DNA of 29,207 nt from a virus: positions 1 to 29,207 of the IMG/VR virus record IMGVR_UViG_3300047495_000018; one strand, 5' to 3'. Every line of letters begins with the position of its first letter. The first letter of the stretch is position 1. The position numbers were made by a program, and so were the translations under genes. The notes beneath the pieces are model-generated. The model had not been told where the DNA came from. It was given only the letters and a program-made list of their open reading frames with translations, and did no database searches. Of the stretch, positions 4,684 to 13,724 are shown in pieces.

Positions 4684-7110
4684 TTAGTTCGGGTTCTGCT
4701 CCATGATTGGGTTCCTTCCACCACCAGGGTTCGCGCCACCGCCGCCTGCTGATCCGCCGCTCCCTGTGCCACCCGTTCCGCCGGTGTACGTGGCGACGCA
4801 GGTGACGGCGTTACCGACGAAGATGTAGGCGTCAGCCAGCGTGGAGTTGTAGTTGGTGAGCGCCTGGTATGTCCGTGAGCCGGTGTCGAAGATGACGTAG
4901 TAGCTCGTCGAGAATGCAAGGCCGGTGATGTGAGCGGCGCTCATCGTCGAGGGCACCGCGCCCACGTACCGCGTGAAGGAGCTGCCATCTCCGCCCGGCC
5001 CATACACGCGAATCGTCGCCGCGCCGTTCTCGGCGATCGAGTCGACGGTGGCGTTGTTCGAGGTGTTGTAGGGGACGTTCGGCGACTGCCCCGTCGAGGT
5101 GACCGACGAAAGCGTGAGGGTGACGGTGTAGTCGTCTTCCTCGATCCACGGACTCGCAGCGCCCTTGGGCCTGAGAGAGCGGAGCCGGAAGTTATACGGG
5201 GCACCAGCGACGACACCGGCGACGTATGCGACGTTGTTGGCTACGTCGACGAGGCCAGCGTCGATCCATGTGGTGTCACCGGCCAGCGTCGGCTGGTACT
5301 GGACCTGCACCTGCGTGACGAGGATGTCTTCTGGCGTGTTCCAGGTCACCATCACACGCGGCTGCACAACTCCATCCGCACCGGTGACCGCAGTGGATGC
5401 GCCGGAGGTCAGGGTCATGTTGGTCGGCGCAGCGGGGACGTACAGCGTCTGGCTGATCGCCGGTGCCGCGTAGATCGTCTGCTCCTCGGTGGTGGTCCAC
5501 TCGTAGACGCTCGCCGCCGTCTCTTGCACCGACATGGCGCAGAGCACGCTCTTGGTGCCATCGTGGCCATCGGAGATCTGGAAGTTGACCTGGCTGATCT
5601 CCAGGAACTTTTTCGCCCAACCCATCTCGGCGAAGGTGAACTGCATCACGTCCTGCGGCTGCATCTGCCAGGCGTTCAAGTTCATAGGGAAGGTCCCCAT
5701 GCCTTGCTGCCTGTTGCGCTCCAGGGTGATCTTCGCGATGCGCTGAGCCTGGGTCACCGAGAGCACGGTCGAGAGCGTGAGTTCCTTCGGATGGAAGACA
5801 CCACCGTCGGCGTTCAACCATTGATCGCTCGCATAGCCGTGAAGCGTGTCCTCGGCGTACTGGGGGAAGTTGGTTGGTTGGAATGCGTACCCGAAGTTGT
5901 TCTGGATCTCGCCTTGCCAGTAGCCATTCGCGTCATAGAGATTGCCTGCGATGTTGTACGGGAAGTTCGGCGCGAGATAGGTGCCGGTGACGCGGTTCAC
6001 CAGGTCCGACTCGGAGCGGTAGGCGTTCCACTCGATCGTGCCGGTGAGCGCGTTCGAGTCGAAGCTGAAGGCGGGTCCAAGCCAGGCAGCGGGCCAAATG
6101 TACCACTCGCCACCGATGCGCGAGAGACGGCCCGCAGCGCCGTCCATCATCGTCGCGAGTACGTCACCGGGGCCGGTGCCCGTGTCGTAGTGGTATGAGC
6201 AGGCGTACTGCGCTTCAGTGCCACCAGCGGCGAGGGCAATCTGTTCGTCGCAGATGTTCGCCGCCGCGATGAGCTGGTCCTGATTGACCGTGGGATCGCC
6301 GAGGCCGAACTCAGTGTTGGTGATGACATCTCCGACGATCAGCGCCCAGTTGGTGGTGAAGCCGGTGGTCCCGGTGCGTGGGTCGAAGATGTCGTTCTTG
6401 CCGTTTACGGTGAAGCGAATCTCAGGCTCGGCGGGGAAGGTGGTGGTGTTGTACTCGATCTTCAAGTACACGTAGGTGCATCCGCCGACATAGGGCAGAC
6501 CTTCCGCTGAAGGGCCCCACACCGGATCGTTCGCGTGCAACCCGGTGTCATAACCACCACCAGCCACGGTGTTGGGCTGGTTGGTCTGGTGACCCATGTA
6601 CGCCTGGCAATAAACGTTCCCAGCGCCGAAGTTGTACTTCACACCATTCGGGCCGACGTGGTCGTTGCCATCGCAATGGCCACCGAAGTTCACGCCACCC
6701 TGCGTGTAGTTGCCGACTGAGCCCTCTTGCCAGAAGACTTGTCGCCCATCGAGGTACAAATTCACGATCGCATCGCAGGGGTGACCGGCGATCACGATCA
6801 CGTAGTTCATCTGGTCATGCTTGGAGCCGGTGGTCGACTTGTATATCATCACGCCGCCGACACGCTGGGTCCCGTAGATGATCTGCCGCGCGGCTGCGGA
6901 CTGGCGCGTGGTGATGTTCATCCCGCGATTGCTTGTCAACGCAGAGGCGATCGAACCTGCCTCCATCGAGATTCCGCCGAGAGCGAGCCCTTCGAGGGCC
7001 TTGTAAAAGATCGGGTTGTTGAAGAAAGCGGCGGTACCCGGGAACAACATGAGGCCGCCTAGAATGGCAGCCCCGCCGATCATTGCGGCTCCCTCGATGG
7101 CCTTGCTCAT
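4684..7110 (-). CDS. Tail tip / host-specificity protein (gpJ-like)
   Basis: At 808 residues this is the largest protein of the tail tip, expected at the end of the tail where it touches the host surface. The N terminus has a hydrophobic Gly/Ala segment (about 5-30, AAMIGGAAILGGLMLFPG), typical of gpJ-like proteins. A middle part follows with the tail-hub fold expected in this position. A fibronectin type III-like domain comes next (about 556-655, from PAAPTNMTLTSG to SLRPKGAASPW). The C-terminal end is Gly-rich (GGTGGTGSGG). Ribosome site AAGGA at 9 bases. It follows the M-L-K-like genes in the lambda order. The call rests on order, length and the FN3 domain. Confidence 0.85.
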   Translation of the reverse strand: MSKAIEGAAMIGGAAILGGLMLFPGTAAFFNNPIFYKALEGLALGGISMEAGSIASALTSNRGMNITTRQSAAARQIIYGTQRVGGVMIYKSTTGSKHDQMNYVIVIAGHPCDAIVNLYLDGRQVFWQEGSVGNYTQGGVNFGGHCDGNDHVGPNGVKYNFGAGNVYCQAYMGHQTNQPNTVAGGGYDTGLHANDPVWGPSAEGLPYVGGCTYVYLKIEYNTTTFPAEPEIRFTVNGKNDIFDPRTGTTGFTTNWALIVGDVITNTEFGLGDPTVNQDQLIAAANICDEQIALAAGGTEAQYACSYHYDTGTGPGDVLATMMDGAAGRLSRIGGEWYIWPAAWLGPAFSFDSNALTGTIEWNAYRSESDLVNRVTGTYLAPNFPYNIAGNLYDANGYWQGEIQNNFGYAFQPTNFPQYAEDTLHGYASDQWLNADGGVFHPKELTLSTVLSVTQAQRIAKITLERNRQQGMGTFPMNLNAWQMQPQDVMQFTFAEMGWAKKFLEISQVNFQISDGHDGTKSVLCAMSVQETAASVYEWTTTEEQTIYAAPAISQTLYVPAAPTNMTLTSGASTAVTGADGVVQPRVMVTWNTPEDILVTQVQVQYQPTLAGDTTWIDAGLVDVANNVAYVAGVVAGAPYNFRLRSLRPKGAASPWIEEDDYTVTLTLSSVTSTGQSPNVPYNTSNNATVDSIAENGAATIRVYGPGGDGSSFTRYVGAVPSTMSAAHITGLAFSTSYYVIFDTGSRTYQALTNYNSTLADAYIFVGNAVTCVATYTGGTGGTGSGGSAGGGGANPGGGRNPIMEQNPN

Positions 7111-7133
7111 GGTGTGCGTCCTTACGTGCGAAG

Positions 7134-7149
7134 GCCGCCCGGAGGCGGC
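7134..7149. other. Intergenic hairpin between the peptidase and tail-tip genes
   Basis: GCCGCC (7134-7139), loop CGGA, GGCGGC (7144-7149) form a perfect short stem in the 67-bp gap. No U-tract follows on either strand. It may stabilise or process the late mRNA. Confidence 0.35.
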
Positions 7150-7177
7150 TCATGGTGGATCGTGGATGTGGCGACCG

Positions 7178-7618
7178 CTAGACGGCCCAGCTTCGTGTGA
7201 CCTTGGAGATCGGCAGTCGTACAAGTCCCTTGTCGGTAACGCTCACGACGTGGCGACCGTTGAGGTGAACCACGCCGCAGATGAGCGTGTCGCCGTTGCC
7301 GATGACGACGAGGTCACCGCGTTTCGCCATCAGCGGATGCGTGTTTTCGACCAGGCCATGTTTCGCCGCGCAATGGGCAGCGGCGTCGGCGACGGTGGTG
7401 CCACCGGTGACGCTCTTGATGAGCGCGAACGCAGAAGCCTCGTCCGTGTACTTGCCACGGAAGTCATCCGCGATGTCGACGCCGGTGTTGGTCTGGATAG
7501 CGTTTGCCGCGAAGAGACAGCAGTCGTTCACGCCCCACTCGAAGGGTGTATGCGCGTGATCGAGCAGGTAGTTGTGGAAGGCACGAGTCTGCCAGTGCTC
7601 AACTTTGGGGAGTGGCAT
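7178..7618 (-). CDS. Tail-tip cysteine peptidase (NlpC/P60-like, DUF6950-type)
   Basis: The 146-residue protein probably cuts peptidoglycan stem peptides during DNA entry, like the C-terminal part of lambda gpK. The motif FEWGVNDCCLFAANAI near the N terminus holds the likely catalytic Cys33. The later segment AKRGDLVVIGNG and GVVHLNGRHVV would supply the His. ATG 7618 was chosen because homology to the family begins there and AAAGGA lies nine bases upstream; the frame is open further upstream but reads as low-complexity. It sits between the L-like and J-like genes, the usual place for this enzyme. The catalytic assignment follows the NlpC/P60 pattern. Confidence 0.85.
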   Translation of the reverse strand: MPLPKVEHWQTRAFHNYLLDHAHTPFEWGVNDCCLFAANAIQTNTGVDIADDFRGKYTDEASAFALIKSVTGGTTVADAAAHCAAKHGLVENTHPLMAKRGDLVVIGNGDTLICGVVHLNGRHVVSVTDKGLVRLPISKVTRSWAV

Positions 7619-7650
7619 GAGGGTGATCCTTTGGGAATGTGAGGAGGGGC

Positions 7651-8205
7651 TTAGCTGCCCCAGACTAGGGCTTGATCGTTCAGGGATTCCACCCACACGA
7701 ACGCGGTGTCATCCGGGTACTTGACCCGCTGATCCGCCGATGTGTACCGGCTCATCGTGGCGCGGCCCTGGTCGATGAGGCGGTTCTCCAGGGCGAGCCG
7801 GATGGTGACCGTGTCGCCGCCGATCGAGAATGTGGGCTTGTCGATGCATCCGCTGAAGACGAGGTATGGAGCGCCGATGAGCACGCCGTTCAGCATGTTG
7901 CCGAACCACACCTTCGCCGGTGCCCCGATCTGGATGTCGGTGAGGCATTCGCCCAGGAAGACTTTGTCGATCCCGCTGAGCTCAAGCGTGGTGCCGTCCG
8001 CCTTCACGTCGGAGCCCTCGGTGATCGTGCCCAGTTTGCCAAGCGATCCAACGCCCAAGAAGCTGTTGCCGTTCCACACAAGAGTGCCCACACCGGACCA
8101 GGCGTAGCAGGTCTGCGAGCGGAACGTGAGCTGCACCAGGATGACCGGACCGATGAGTCCCGCACTGAGGCCGGTCGCAAGTTGTGGGTCAAGGTCGCGT
8201 GACAT
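7651..8205 (-). CDS. Tail-tip protein (DUF2163 / gpL-like)
   Basis: The 184-residue protein matches the DUF2163 pattern recalled from tail tips and gene-transfer agents: LTFRSQTCYAWSGVGTLVWN, then FLGVGSLGKLGTITEGSDV, TLELSGIDK, and a C-terminal SRYTSADQRVKYPDDTAFVW with ALVWG at the end. Such proteins form part of the hub between the tail tube and the host-specificity protein. Its ATG abuts the stop of the preceding gene (TAA at 8208-8206), so translation is coupled. The ending is normal for the short form of the family that lacks the extra C-terminal BR0599 domain. Confidence 0.8.
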   Translation of the reverse strand: MSRDLDPQLATGLSAGLIGPVILVQLTFRSQTCYAWSGVGTLVWNGNSFLGVGSLGKLGTITEGSDVKADGTTLELSGIDKVFLGECLTDIQIGAPAKVWFGNMLNGVLIGAPYLVFSGCIDKPTFSIGGDTVTIRLALENRLIDQGRATMSRYTSADQRVKYPDDTAFVWVESLNDQALVWGS

Positions 8206-8865
8206 TTAGCGGTACTCCTGGATGGTGAAGCTCAGGGAGGTGAGGAGAGTGGCATCGGCGGACCAGGTGCGCTTGTTACTCGCGAGCCTGAAGAGTCCCA
8301 CCGGATTGTTGAGGACGATCGGCTCCGCGTCAGTGGGCTGTTCTCGCAACGAGGGCCAGACACTGATCTGAGCTTTGCCGTTGGCGTCGGAGTTCACGCG
8401 GTCGAGCACACGATGGAGCCGGTAGCCGACTTGCATGTAGTCGCCCGGGAGCAACAAGCCGAAAGCGTTGGTTGCCCATCCGCGCGTGTAGAGCGTCTGG
8501 GCACCGGCGATGTTCATGCCCGCCGTGCTCATGTCGACCACCGGCACCGAGGAGGATGTAACGCTTCCTCGCGGCGTCCGCTTCATGGGGTCGCCAACCT
8601 GGAAGGCGTAGGCCATACCTCGCAGTTCCATCACGAACGAGATCCAGTCGTCCGCTTGATCCTGCGTAAGCGGAGGCAAGGTCAGTGTGCCGGTCCATGA
8701 ATCAGCGCCTGGCCATTGCTGCGCCTGCGTTTGACCGGTGAAGGGCGAGCTCACGATGGCGACTTGATCCGTCATCGCGAACTCGACCGACTTAAGGCCG
8801 GTGCAAGTCGGCAGGGAGACAAGCGAGATCGTCCCTCCGTTGAGGGGGATGGTGGAGGTCGACAT
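8206..8865 (-). CDS. Distal/minor tail protein (gpM position)
   Basis: The 219-residue protein is beta-rich: PLTQDQADDWISFVMELRGM, AYAFQVGDPMKRTPRG, LLLPGDYMQVGYRLHRVLDR, and SVWPSLREQ near the end. These phrases look like the family of tail proteins directly upstream of DUF2163 proteins in phages and gene-transfer agents. It would bridge tail tube and tip complex. Ribosome site AAGGA is 11 bases before ATG. It abuts the next gene. It follows the tailspike gene, an unusual order, after a gap with two hairpins. I am confident of a tail role from context, less of the exact family. Confidence 0.75.
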   Translation of the reverse strand: MSTSTIPLNGGTISLVSLPTCTGLKSVEFAMTDQVAIVSSPFTGQTQAQQWPGADSWTGTLTLPPLTQDQADDWISFVMELRGMAYAFQVGDPMKRTPRGSVTSSSVPVVDMSTAGMNIAGAQTLYTRGWATNAFGLLLPGDYMQVGYRLHRVLDRVNSDANGKAQISVWPSLREQPTDAEPIVLNNPVGLFRLASNKRTWSADATLLTSLSFTIQEYR

Positions 8866-8910
8866 GATGTACCGGGTCCTTACGGGTGGAGAGGGAGCGA
8901 GGATGGGCAG

Positions 8911-8964
8911 TTCAGCGACGTTGACGTCTGCTGAAGGAATTCAAACGCCCTGAGTTAGGGCGTT
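8911..8964 (-). terminator. Two hairpins after the tailspike gene
   Basis: On the minus strand AACGCCC-TAACTCA-GGGCGTT (8964-8944) carries the tailspike stop codon in its loop. It is followed by a second stem, TTCAGC with GCTGAA and inner GACG with CGTC (8935-8911, one bulge). Neither has a strong U-tract, so partial termination or mRNA protection fits better than full termination. Confidence 0.45.
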
Positions 8965-11309
8965 GAGCTGAGCCGCAGGTAGTACGTTGTCCCATTCAGT
9001 GTCACCGGAATGGAATGGTCACTCGCCGTGGTAGAAGCTGCCGGCGTTTGGCTTAGCCTCAATGCGCTAAATGTGCCCAGACCATTCGGCGCGTACACAG
9101 CTCCGGCGTTCAAGGTATACGGCGTGAAAATGCCATTTGAGTTGATTTGGAGAGCCTGGGTGTAGTTCTTCGTTCGGAAGTACATGCTCTTGTCGGCCAT
9201 CAAGTTGAAATAGATGTCGCCATTCAAACCCACGTAGAACGCTTGAGCGCTGCTTGAATCACTCATGTTTAGAGTTGATCCGCCGGTTGTGCCGTTCAAG
9301 CCCATCGTTGGGTTTAAGAACGTTGGGGAGCTCAGTTGGCTGATGTTGTAATTGAACGACACCATAACGCAAGAACTCCCGCCATTAAGAAAGGGAGTGG
9401 TCATGCTACTTGGGGCATGAAGTGCTCCCAAGGTGAGGGTGACCTTGTAAGCGTCAATCCCGATGGTCGTCCCTGTGGTCATAAAGTTCAGCCCATCCAG
9501 CAAGGCCGTGAAGTAGGTAGCGTCCGTTCCGGTGCTGTTATCCATGTTGACGGCCTGAGAGGAAAAGGTACCAACGAAGTCAACGTTGGTAATCTTCACG
9601 TTGCGGATACTGTTCAACACACCGTTTACCGATCCACTCGGTACAGCAAGAGCGATACCATAGGCCGCTCCGTAACCTGGGTCTGCAACGAAGGCGCTGT
9701 TGGAAATTTCAATGTTGTCAGCGCTGCCTTGCGCCTGCACGAACAAGAGTCTCCCGGTCTTCCCGCAACCATTGGTGAGGTTGTTGTAGAACTTGATGTT
9801 CTGGGAGTAGAGGAACCAAGCACTGTAGCCTTGTCCTGCGCCACCGTTGGCTGCGAGCGGGTCTCCGCCGCACATCGTAACGTTGTTCGCGACGATTCCG
9901 TTGCTGACGCCAATCTCCCACGGACCATAGCTGTAATACTGACCAGCCCCATCGACAGAGTTGCCGATCAACTGGAAGTTCATACAGTCAGGGGACACCA
10001 GCGAGGCTGCCCCGAATGCAGGGTTAGCCTGCGTGGTGTTGCTGATGATGAGTTTGTTGTAGCAAAGGGACCAGAACTTGGAAGGGGCGGTCGTCCCTGG
10101 ATCGCTTCCGATCCCGTCGTTTGGCCCGGCGTCCTGAATCAACAGGCATCCACCGCCCGTCCCAGTGTCGTTGTAGATGGTGTTATGCGAGATGTCGATG
10201 TACTGACCTTGCGTGCCTCCAGAGTTGTTCTGAACACCCACCTGACCATGGATGGTGCAGCCGATGACTCGCAAATCCGTGATGGGTCCGAGTACCTGGA
10301 TTGAGATCGAGCGCGAGACGATCTTGCACCCTGAAAAGAACACGCGGTTGTTGCCACCGAGGCGTATTCCGTATCCGGTCAGACCAGTGATGGTGCAGTT
10401 GATGAACTTGAGGTCGCTTACGTTGTAGAGGCTGAATGGGTCCACCGTGTTCGGTGTGAGCGCGGAGAAGTCCATCGTCAGGTTGCGGAACTCAACGGAA
10501 TCAATGGTGGTCGTTGAACGGAACATCGTTGCGTTCGCCGCCATCGTCAGGGACGCGCCTGCCGTACCTTCGATCACGATGTTGTTATGCGAAAGACTGA
10601 TGGGGTTGTGGATAGTGTGCGCAGCATTCACCAGGATGTGCGTGCCGTTACCACTTGCCAGCGCATTGATGACGCCCGTCTCATCGAAGACGCCGGGAGT
10701 ATTGCCCCACATTGAAGCGTTCTGAACACCGTTGGTGGTCTTGCTCGAAAGTGCACCCGGTACACTGAAGCCCCCGTTTGTTCCGGTCGCAGTGACGACA
10801 CCGGGAACCCCTGTAGCACCTTGAGGGATGTTGAAGTTGAGCACAGCAGCGGTTGCGCTGCCCGAGTTGTAGACTGTCGCCTGGGATCCCGCTGCTCCGG
10901 TTGTCACGTTTCCGACTGCAAGCGTCCCTGCGGGACCGGTCTGGACTGCTACTAGACCAGCAAGATTAGGGACACAAGCATCAAAACTCCACGCGGCACC
11001 GGATGGTTGCACGCATCCGTACCCTGGCCCGAGCAGTTGCTCGCCCGTTAGGTTATCGACCAGTGTCACGGCGTAGCCGACGTTCACTGGCGTGGTGAGG
11101 GTCGTGTCCGCCAGTTGGATGGAGAAGACACCCTGAGTCACGGTTGCGGATACATGGGTAGAGATAGTCTGTCCGCCGCCACCGGCCTTAAATGAGATCG
11201 GTACGCCCGCATTGTTCACGGGTGTGAACGTAATCGTGGCGTTGGCAACGAGAGTGCCGGTCGCATCTTTGAGCGCGGCGGCGGATACCTGAGTGTAGCC
11301 AGTTGGCAT
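8955..11309 (-). CDS. Tailspike / tail fibre with right-handed beta-helix
   Basis: The 784-residue protein would bind and possibly cut surface polysaccharide. The N terminus (1-about 105) looks like a small beta-sandwich anchor (MPTGYTQVSAAALKDATGTL). A collagen-like, fibre-type linker follows (about 125-170: GPAGTLAVGNVTTGAAGSQA, NIPQGATGVPG). A long beta-helix comes next (about 215-560) with repeated N/V/I-rich rungs such as LKFINCTITGLTGYGIRLGG and LRVIGCTIHGQVGV. The end (HSIPVTLNGTTYYLRLSSTP) is a common fibre tip. ATG 11309 has AAGGA eight bases upstream. Base composition is visibly less GC-rich than in neighbouring genes, suggesting exchange. Its place between tape measure and tail tip is unusual. 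Confidence 0.85.
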   Translation of the reverse strand: MPTGYTQVSAAALKDATGTLVANATITFTPVNNAGVPISFKAGGGGQTISTHVSATVTQGVFSIQLADTTLTTPVNVGYAVTLVDNLTGEQLLGPGYGCVQPSGAAWSFDACVPNLAGLVAVQTGPAGTLAVGNVTTGAAGSQATVYNSGSATAAVLNFNIPQGATGVPGVVTATGTNGGFSVPGALSSKTTNGVQNASMWGNTPGVFDETGVINALASGNGTHILVNAAHTIHNPISLSHNNIVIEGTAGASLTMAANATMFRSTTTIDSVEFRNLTMDFSALTPNTVDPFSLYNVSDLKFINCTITGLTGYGIRLGGNNRVFFSGCKIVSRSISIQVLGPITDLRVIGCTIHGQVGVQNNSGGTQGQYIDISHNTIYNDTGTGGGCLLIQDAGPNDGIGSDPGTTAPSKFWSLCYNKLIISNTTQANPAFGAASLVSPDCMNFQLIGNSVDGAGQYYSYGPWEIGVSNGIVANNVTMCGGDPLAANGGAGQGYSAWFLYSQNIKFYNNLTNGCGKTGRLLFVQAQGSADNIEISNSAFVADPGYGAAYGIALAVPSGSVNGVLNSIRNVKITNVDFVGTFSSQAVNMDNSTGTDATYFTALLDGLNFMTTGTTIGIDAYKVTLTLGALHAPSSMTTPFLNGGSSCVMVSFNYNISQLSSPTFLNPTMGLNGTTGGSTLNMSDSSSAQAFYVGLNGDIYFNLMADKSMYFRTKNYTQALQINSNGIFTPYTLNAGAVYAPNGLGTFSALRLSQTPAASTTASDHSIPVTLNGTTYYLRLSSTP

Positions 11310-11384
11310 GAGGAGTCCTTGAGGCGGGGCTCGGCGTCGCCCCGTGTGAGCAGGGCGATGCACGAGCGGGTGTTGTGGGGTCGG

Positions 11385-13724
11385 TTACTTGCGGCGGGAG
11401 GCGGGAGTGCGGCGGGCGTCCTCGGCTTGGGACCGTGAGCTGGCGGCGACGATGTGAGGCGCGGCGGTCGAGATACCACGCATCACGGCTGCCTCCGTCT
11501 GTGCCGGATCGGTTGATCCGGTGGCGTCGACATGGATGTGCGTGTCACCGCTGCCGCCGCCGATGCGTGAGAGCTGGTGGTTGGGCGTGATGCTTGCACC
11601 GGAGCCGAAGTATGCGACCTCCGGTCCGTGCTCACCGACAAGGGCCATCGTCCCGGGGGAGATAGCGCCGCCGCCAGCGAAGCCAGGGAGCATACCGGCG
11701 AAGGAGCTGAACCAACCGCCTACCTTGCCACCGACCGAAGACGCGATCGAGCCCACCGAACTCGCAGCGCCGCCGAGGCTATCGGCGATCCGCACATACA
11801 GCGGGTTCGACTTCGATCCATCGGCCTTGCCACCGAACCCGAGAGCGCCGAGGACGGAGCCCTCTGCCTTCTGAAGGCCGACACCGGCGACGTTGCGGAA
11901 GATGCCCGCGCCCATGTTGGAGAAGTTCGTCCGCTGACCGGAGATGGCTTTCACGATCTCGCCGTTGACCGAGTTGAGCGTCGAGGTGGTGATCTCGCGC
12001 ATCTGCCCGGCGGCGTCGCGAGTGGAGATCACGAAGTCATCGAGCGCATCCACGAAGCCGGTCGAAGCGAGAGAGCCTTTCGGGTTCATCGCCTGCTGAT
12101 CCTGCTGGACCTGGAGCTGGCGTGAGCCGTTGAGCGCGGCCATCTGGTTATCGACACCCGCGAGCTGAGCCCGACGTTGTGCGTCAGTGAGGGAGCCGTT
12201 AGCGTCAACCGCAGCACGCGCATCCCTGAGGTCCTGCATGGCCTCCACATACTGTTGCGTATGCATGTTGGCCTGGACCTGGGCCGCGTCGAGCTTGGAC
12301 ATCTGCCCGGTTGCGACGGCCATCTGGAGCGAGGCCTCGGCGACTGCGTTGGCTTGCTGCTTCTGGAGGTCGATTCCGGCGCGGAGTGAGGCGATCCAGG
12401 CGGCGTTGGTCTGCCCGTCGACGTTGACGCCCTCGACATCTTCCTTCGCCGCGCCGCCGTGGGCGTTGGTGTCGGAGATGAAGTCCTTCGCCCATACCTC
12501 ACGGGCCTCGGCGAGCTCGCGGTTGTTGGCGATGATGTCGGCGTTGACCTTCTTGGAGACGGCCTTGTAGTTGGTCGAGTTCGTGGTGAGGATGGCGAGC
12601 CTGGCGTTCCACCACCGAGCATCGTCGATGAGGGAGCGATCCTGCGCGGCCTTCCAATCAGAGTTGTCCGCCTCCCACTGTTGGAGCTGCTCAGCGGCGG
12701 CTTTCTTCTGGGCTTCAAGCGCGGCGCGGGCGGCCTGTTTGCGGGCTTCTGCCTGGGCCTTGGCGGCCTCGTCGACTTCCTTCTGATGGGTGAGCTGGCC
12801 GTTGGTGTCTTCGGACTGCTCGTTGTGTTGCCTGTTGAGCAGCACGCCCTGGAACCCAAGCAGGATCGCGCGGTTGCCGGATTGATCTCCGCCCATGATG
12901 CCGTCATCCGGACCGGCGAGAGATGGGTTGTCGGTGACGAACAGCTTGCTCTTAGCGTATTGGAGTCCGGAGTCCTGCTTCGCGGCGATCTGTTGCTTGA
13001 GAGAGTTGGCGGCGGCGGTGTCGCCCTTGGACGTGGCGACCGAGAGCGCATTGCCGAGCGCCTGAAGGTCGTTCATGTAGCTCTGAACTGAGCTGGAGAC
13101 GCTGAGCGTGTTCGCCTTTCCCATGAACTGGCCGAGGAGCCCGATCTTATTCGCGGTGAGCAGATCGTTGACCGCCTTCGCGTCGTTCCCGAGTGACGTG
13201 GCGAGCTTATCGGCTTCGACGCGGGACTCAGCGAGCGCGGTGCGGAGGTTGTTCTGGGGCTTACCTTCGAGCTTGGCGATCTCATTCGCGAGACGCGCGT
13301 TGGTCAGATCGAGCGCATCGTTGGTGGACCGCATCGAGAGGTTCAGCGAATCGAAGCCCTGCTGGAGAGCCCTGGGGACCGCACGCACCTGGTCAATAAA
13401 CTTGACGACATCCGCGCCGAGCTTGGCGATGACCATGCCCATCGCGACCGCGCCGACGACTGGGAACGCGGCCTTCATCACCGAGCTCAGGAGCTTCGAC
13501 TGGGAGAGCAGGCGCTCGATCGCGCGGGTGTTGTTGCCCAGCGGGTTTTCGAGGAGCCGGATCGAGGCGGATGCAGCCTGCATTCCTGAGACGGTGGCGT
13601 GACCGGCGGCCTTCGACTTACCTGCGAACTGGTCGAGTTGCTTCTGTGCGTCCGCCATGGCCTCGGAGAAGTTCGACTTATTCACCGAGAGAACAATGTT
13701 TACGTTACCGGCGGCTTCAGGCAT
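11385..13724 (-). CDS. Tape measure protein
   Basis: The 779-residue protein sets tail length and is ejected with the DNA. It starts with a helical part (VNKSNFSEAMADAQKQLDQF) and a hydrophobic segment at about 81-105 (FPVVGAVAMGMVIAKLG). It continues as a long alpha-helical Ala/Gln/Lys-rich rod. The end has the hallmark GFAGGGAISPGTMALVGEHG followed by PEVAYFGSGASITPNH. At the usual ratio of about 0.15 nm per residue the tail would be near 115 nm (inference). Its ATG overlaps the stop of the previous gene (TAATG). Confidence 0.92.
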   Translation of the reverse strand: MPEAAGNVNIVLSVNKSNFSEAMADAQKQLDQFAGKSKAAGHATVSGMQAASASIRLLENPLGNNTRAIERLLSQSKLLSSVMKAAFPVVGAVAMGMVIAKLGADVVKFIDQVRAVPRALQQGFDSLNLSMRSTNDALDLTNARLANEIAKLEGKPQNNLRTALAESRVEADKLATSLGNDAKAVNDLLTANKIGLLGQFMGKANTLSVSSSVQSYMNDLQALGNALSVATSKGDTAAANSLKQQIAAKQDSGLQYAKSKLFVTDNPSLAGPDDGIMGGDQSGNRAILLGFQGVLLNRQHNEQSEDTNGQLTHQKEVDEAAKAQAEARKQAARAALEAQKKAAAEQLQQWEADNSDWKAAQDRSLIDDARWWNARLAILTTNSTNYKAVSKKVNADIIANNRELAEAREVWAKDFISDTNAHGGAAKEDVEGVNVDGQTNAAWIASLRAGIDLQKQQANAVAEASLQMAVATGQMSKLDAAQVQANMHTQQYVEAMQDLRDARAAVDANGSLTDAQRRAQLAGVDNQMAALNGSRQLQVQQDQQAMNPKGSLASTGFVDALDDFVISTRDAAGQMREITTSTLNSVNGEIVKAISGQRTNFSNMGAGIFRNVAGVGLQKAEGSVLGALGFGGKADGSKSNPLYVRIADSLGGAASSVGSIASSVGGKVGGWFSSFAGMLPGFAGGGAISPGTMALVGEHGPEVAYFGSGASITPNHQLSRIGGGSGDTHIHVDATGSTDPAQTEAAVMRGISTAAPHIVAASSRSQAEDARRTPASRRK

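Noticed and set aside
4930-6198. Long plus-strand open frame (422 codons) opposite the tail-tip gene
   Set aside because: It lies wholly inside the gpJ-like gene on the other strand, reads as His/Arg/Asp-rich sequence without domains, and has no ribosome site. It is a product of high-GC codon bias.
9336-10304. 322-codon plus-strand frame opposite the tailspike gene
   Set aside because: The minus-strand frame has clear beta-helix rungs; the plus frame shows no motif and no start signal.
12086-13051. Ser/Pro/Arg-rich minus-strand frame (321 codons) inside the tape measure gene
   Set aside because: Same strand, shifted frame, low-complexity composition. The tape measure frame has the family motifs.
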